From contig PMIG01000119.1 in assembly GCA_003157055.1 (NCBI GenBank), forward strand, positions 1-10,038: DNA of 10,038 bases, read 5' to 3'. The position numbers were made by a program, and so were the translations under genes. The notes beneath the pieces were generated by a model that saw only the letters and a program-made list of their open reading frames with translations, was not told the DNA's origin and did not search any database. Source of the DNA: Bacteroidales bacterium. Its GTDB lineage: Bacteria; Bacteroidota; Bacteroidia; Bacteroidales; VadinHA17. Numbering within the stretch: position 1 is the stretch's first letter; each line of letters opens with the position of its first letter. Shown here in pieces: positions 8,058 through 10,038 of the stretch.

Positions 8058-8090
8058 CAATAATAGCAGAAATATCTTCAAGACATCAAA
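8058..8090 (-). promoter_or_regulatory. Possible promoter of the M14 peptidase gene
   Basis: The minus strand reads TTTG (8090-8087), a 21-nt spacer, then TATTATTG (8065-8058), one mismatch from the Bacteroidota -7 box. The start would be near 8051. That leaves only about 4 nt before the outer ATG but 16-19 nt before the inner ATGs, which supports an inner start. This is a motif match only. Confidence 0.35.
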
Positions 8091-8098
8091 TATTTTTG
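8091..8098 (+). promoter_or_regulatory. -7 promoter box for the cold-shock gene
   Basis: TATTTTTG matches the Bacteroidota consensus TAnnTTTG exactly. It would give a 5' leader of about 60 nt before the ATG at 8165; leaders of some length are common in cold-shock genes. A -33 box is not evident. Confidence 0.45.
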
Positions 8099-8164
8099 CA
8101 TTTTTTTAGAATTTAATAAGAAATATATATAACTTAGCGCCCTAAATTTTAAAAACAGAATACA

Positions 8165-8356
8165 ATGAACAAAGGAACAGTAAAATTTTTTAATGTATCA
8201 AAGGGATTCGGATTCATTAAAGACGCAGATTCAGAAAATGAGTATTTCGTACACGTTTCTGGGCTTATCGACAAGATCAAAGAAAACGATGAGGTAACTT
8301 TTGAACTCGCAGAAGGTAAGAAAGGAATTAATGCAGTAAACGTAAAACTGGCTTAA
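8165..8356 (+). CDS. Cold-shock domain protein (CspA family)
   Basis: The 63-residue protein is a single cold-shock domain, an OB fold that binds single-stranded RNA or DNA and acts as an RNA chaperone in the cytoplasm. It opens with the usual GTVKFFN, then RNP1 as KGFGFIK (13-19) and RNP2 as YFVHVS (27-32). The end, GKKGINAVNVKLA, is typical of the family. At 63 residues it is slightly shorter than the usual 65-70. The ATG follows an A-rich leader (AAAAACAGAATACA) without Shine-Dalgarno, normal for this phylum. It is transcribed alone, with a strong terminator behind it. Whether it is induced by cold cannot be read from the sequence. Confidence 0.96.
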   Translation: MNKGTVKFFNVSKGFGFIKDADSENEYFVHVSGLIDKIKENDEVTFELAEGKKGINAVNVKLA

Positions 8357-8375
8357 TTTTACTATACGAGAGAAT

Positions 8376-8405
8376 AAAAGGCCGTCATCACTGACGGCCT
8401 TTTTA
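8376..8405 (+). terminator. Strong rho-independent terminator after the cold-shock gene
   Basis: AAAAGGCCGTCA, loop TCAC, then TGACGGCCTTTTT forms a 12-bp perfect stem with a T tail. It lies 20 bp after the stop codon. The A run on its left side means it could also act on leftward transcripts from the small gene at 8510-8620. Confidence 0.95.
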
Positions 8406-8481
8406 TTTTATACCCCCAGTATCCGCTTTTTCAGCCTTTACCAGGACTGGCACAAACATGCATGGGCTGGCCATAGGGGGG

Positions 8482-8531
8482 AAAAGCCGATTATTTTAAT
8501 TATTATCCCCTATTTATTCTTCTCGGCTTTT
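8482..8531. terminator. Inverted repeat overlapping the 3' end of the small basic gene, possible bidirectional terminator
   Basis: AAAAGCCGA (8482-8490) and TCGGCTTTT (8523-8531) are perfect 9-bp inverted arms 32 bp apart. On the plus strand the right arm runs into six T (8528-8533), and on the minus strand the other arm ends in four T. The right arm is inside the coding region of the small protein. The long loop makes it a weak terminator by the usual rules; backup termination for either convergent gene is inference. Confidence 0.4.
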
Positions 8532-8620
8532 TTAGCTTTCTTTTCAGCACGTTTTTCTTTCAGGCTCTTGGTTGCCTGCTTCTTTACATTTGACTGTTCT
8601 TTCGCTTTTTCGTGTGACAT
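8510..8620 (-). CDS. Small Lys/Ala/Glu-rich basic protein (36 residues)
   Basis: ATG at 8620 runs to TAG at 8510. The product begins MSHEKAKEQSNVKKQ and continues with KEKRAEKKAKKAEKNK; over a third of its residues are Lys, it has no hydrophobic core, and it should be strongly basic and probably helical or disordered. AAAGAG stands directly before the ATG, and an exact -7 promoter box (TATTTTTG) lies 30 bp upstream, so the gene looks real despite its size. I recall similar short Lys-rich peptides in other Bacteroidota but cannot name a family. A nucleic-acid-binding or ribosome-associated role is possible from charge alone. It converges on the cold-shock gene. Confidence 0.6.
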   Translation of the reverse strand: MSHEKAKEQSNVKKQATKSLKEKRAEKKAKKAEKNK

Positions 8621-8649
8621 CTCTTTAAGATTTAAATTCAACTATTAAT

Positions 8650-8657
8650 CAAAAATA
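8650..8657 (-). promoter_or_regulatory. -7 promoter box for the small basic protein gene
   Basis: The minus strand reads TATTTTTG, an exact TAnnTTTG match. A TTG lies 16 nt upstream, closer than usual for a -33 box. Transcription would start near 8643, giving a leader of about 22 nt. Confidence 0.45.
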
Positions 8658-8703
8658 AATAAATCAATTAAATCAATATTCCAAGTTCTTAACAAATAAG
8701 GCC

Positions 8704-9435
8704 CTATTTGATCAACTCACCTGCTTTTTCATCGATATACCATGTGACAACACCGTGCGTCGGAACAATAAATGAAGCAGGATAGTTCATATATTGAGCT
8801 TTCTTTTTATAAATATCCTCAATTATCCTGGTTTTATTCTGACCTGTTGCGAGAAATGATACAAAGTCAGCATTGTTGATAACTTTCCCGGTCAGAGTAA
8901 TACGATACTGACCCGTCAAAGGGTGAACTGATGCCTCACAAATTTTCTCTGAGCGGAGAAGGTCGAGGTTACCCGGAAAAATTGATGCAGTATGTCCATC
9001 GTCTCCCACTCCCAGAATGACCTGATTGAAAGCAGGAAGCTGATCTTCTGATCTCACATGCAAAAGGATTTCCTGAGCATACCTTTCTGCCTCCTTAACC
9101 GGATCATCTTCACCTTTAATCCTGTGAATGTTGCTCCCAGGAATTTTGATTTTATCAAGAAGAATGGATTTCGTCATTCCGAAATTACTCTCCGGATCAA
9201 ACGGCGAGACGCATCGCTCATCGACCCAGAAAAACTTAACATTGCCCCAATTGACAGATGAGCAGTATTTCTCAGCCAATACCGAGAACAACAACCTTGG
9301 AGTACTACCACCTGAAACAGCAAGCGTGAACGATAATCCTGATTTTCCTGCATTATTGATCCTTCCGGCCAGTTCTTCAGCAAAAGCTTCGGCAAGCTCT
9401 GAAGGAGTGGGAAATATTCTAAACAATGCTTCCAA
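8704..9435 (-). CDS. pgl: 6-phosphogluconolactonase (EC 3.1.1.31)
   Basis: This 243-residue protein hydrolyses 6-phosphogluconolactone to 6-phosphogluconate, the second step of the oxidative pentose phosphate pathway. It is of the SOL/DevB type, related to glucosamine-6-phosphate isomerase. LAVSGGSTPRLLF (38-50) is the phosphate-binding loop, FFWVDERCV (68-76) and ESNFGMTKSILLD follow, and GVGDDGHTASIFPG (142-155) contains the expected catalytic His148. The C-terminus with FIVPTHGVVTWYID is complete. No ATG exists between the stop of zwf and the conserved region. The best start is TTG at 9435, preceded by AAGAGA at 6 nt; the next TTG is at 9426. It follows zwf by 54 bp in the same direction and surely belongs to the same operon. 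Confidence 0.94.
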   Translation of the reverse strand: MEALFRIFPTPSELAEAFAEELAGRINNAGKSGLSFTLAVSGGSTPRLLFSVLAEKYCSSVNWGNVKFFWVDERCVSPFDPESNFGMTKSILLDKIKIPGSNIHRIKGEDDPVKEAERYAQEILLHVRSEDQLPAFNQVILGVGDDGHTASIFPGNLDLLRSEKICEASVHPLTGQYRITLTGKVINNADFVSFLATGQNKTRIIEDIYKKKAQYMNYPASFIVPTHGVVTWYIDEKAGELIK

Positions 9436-9489
9436 ATTGGTTCTCTTGTTAAATTGAATTGATGGACTTGGTCTCTTAAAATTCCAAAC

Positions 9490-10038
9490 TTACAGCTCGC
9501 AGTATAACCCATCGTCGGAGAGATTCTTGCAGGGGTAACGCCACGTAAGCCCGCATCCCTCAATAATATCATTTGAAACCGATGGCCCCCATGTACCTGC
9601 AGGATAACCATAGATCTTAATATTTTTATTTGACGTCCAGGCTTTCTGTATCGGCTGAATGAATTTCCAGGCTGTTTCAACCTCATCGTCGCGCGAGAAA
9701 AGCGTTGAATCTCCAATCATCACATCGTATAGCAATCTTTCGTAAGCCGAAGGTACCCTTATATTTGTAAGGTCGCTATAATGAAAGTCCATATTCACAT
9801 TCTTTACATTAAATCCTGATCCTGGCTCCTTCATATCGAATTTCAGAAGGATACCCTCATCGGGTTGTATCCTGATTATAAGTTGATTTGAAGACAATGA
9901 CGCATTTTCCCTCTGGAAGAGATGGTGGGGAGATTTCTTAAAATGGATCACAATCTCAGTGACCCTTGTCGGAAGCCGCTTCCCTGTCCTGATATAGAAA
10001 GGAACACCTCCCCAGCGCCAATTATTGATAAAGAATTT
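9490..10038 (-). CDS. zwf: Glucose-6-phosphate 1-dehydrogenase, C-terminal part (EC 1.1.1.49)
   Basis: The frame is open from the window edge to TAA at 9490 and gives the last 182 residues of an enzyme of about 500. It oxidises glucose 6-phosphate to 6-phosphogluconolactone with NADP+ (or NAD+), feeding pgl next door. NNWRWGGVPFYIRTGKRLP is the typical family block, followed by VTEIVIHFK, IIRIQPDEGILLKFDMKEPG, PSAYERLLYDVMIGDSTLFSRDDEVETAW and YPAGTWGPS. The end CKNLSDDGLYCEL looks like a natural family terminus, so the stop is likely real. The N-terminal NADP-binding domain and the active-site Lys/His motif lie outside the window. Confidence 0.96.
   Translation of the reverse strand, partial: KFFINNWRWGGVPFYIRTGKRLPTRVTEIVIHFKKSPHHLFQRENASLSSNQLIIRIQPDEGILLKFDMKEPGSGFNVKNVNMDFHYSDLTNIRVPSAYERLLYDVMIGDSTLFSRDDEVETAWKFIQPIQKAWTSNKNIKIYGYPAGTWGPSVSNDIIEGCGLTWRYPCKNLSDDGLYCEL

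Noticed and set aside
8457..8464. CATGCATG palindrome downstream of the csp terminator
   Set aside because: A single 8-bp palindrome with no partner site or promoter context; expected by chance.
8473..8513. ATAGGGG / CCCCTAT inverted repeat between csp and the small gene
   Set aside because: The arms are 7 bp with a 27-bp gap and no T tract; this could easily occur by chance.
9174..9716. Minus-strand 180-codon frame across the zwf-pgl junction
   Set aside because: It overlaps both conserved genes in another frame, and its composition is that of a frame-shifted shadow.

Overview
The window looks like a chromosomal segment of a Gram-negative Bacteroidota bacterium, probably Bacteroidales-like; this is an inference from gene content and style. 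The signs are AT-rich intergenic DNA, starts that mostly lack a Shine-Dalgarno sequence, exact copies of the Bacteroidota -7 promoter box (TAnnTTTG, here TATTTTTG) before several genes, signal peptides followed by Q, and family variants typical of the phylum (630-residue SpeA, GH53 galactanase, Ser-type LTA-synthase-like sulfatase-fold enzyme, zwf-pgl pair). No mobile element, tRNA, rRNA, CRISPR array or phage gene is visible.

Layout. Positions 1-5073 carry four leftward genes: a membrane phosphoglycerol/phosphoethanolamine-transferase-like enzyme of the LTA synthase family (C-terminus cut off by the window), a secreted protein with a CBM9-like sandwich and a long glycine-rich insert, a Yip1-family membrane protein with a clear terminator behind it, and biosynthetic arginine decarboxylase speA. 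A divergent intergenic region (5074-5270) holds five degenerate 8-bp direct repeats and a promoter, followed by a rightward secreted GH53 endo-galactanase. This converges on a leftward secreted M14 metallopeptidase (6401-8047). A second divergent region leads rightward to a 63-residue cold-shock protein with a strong terminator. That gene converges on a 36-codon Lys/Ala/Glu-rich small protein gene. The right end (8704-10038, leftward) is the oxidative pentose phosphate pair zwf (3' part only) and pgl.

How the genes work together. Only zwf-pgl form an obvious functional unit: consecutive steps of glucose-6-phosphate oxidation, giving NADPH and 6-phosphogluconate. The others look like independently transcribed housekeeping or envelope/secretion genes. 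I found no convincing new multi-gene system. The points most worth a second look are small: zwf and pgl share a reading frame, separated by one stop and 18 sense codons, and pgl has no ATG start; a glycine-rich loop sits inside what looks like a carbohydrate-binding-type sandwich; and the small basic protein's 3' end lies inside an inverted repeat facing the csp terminator.
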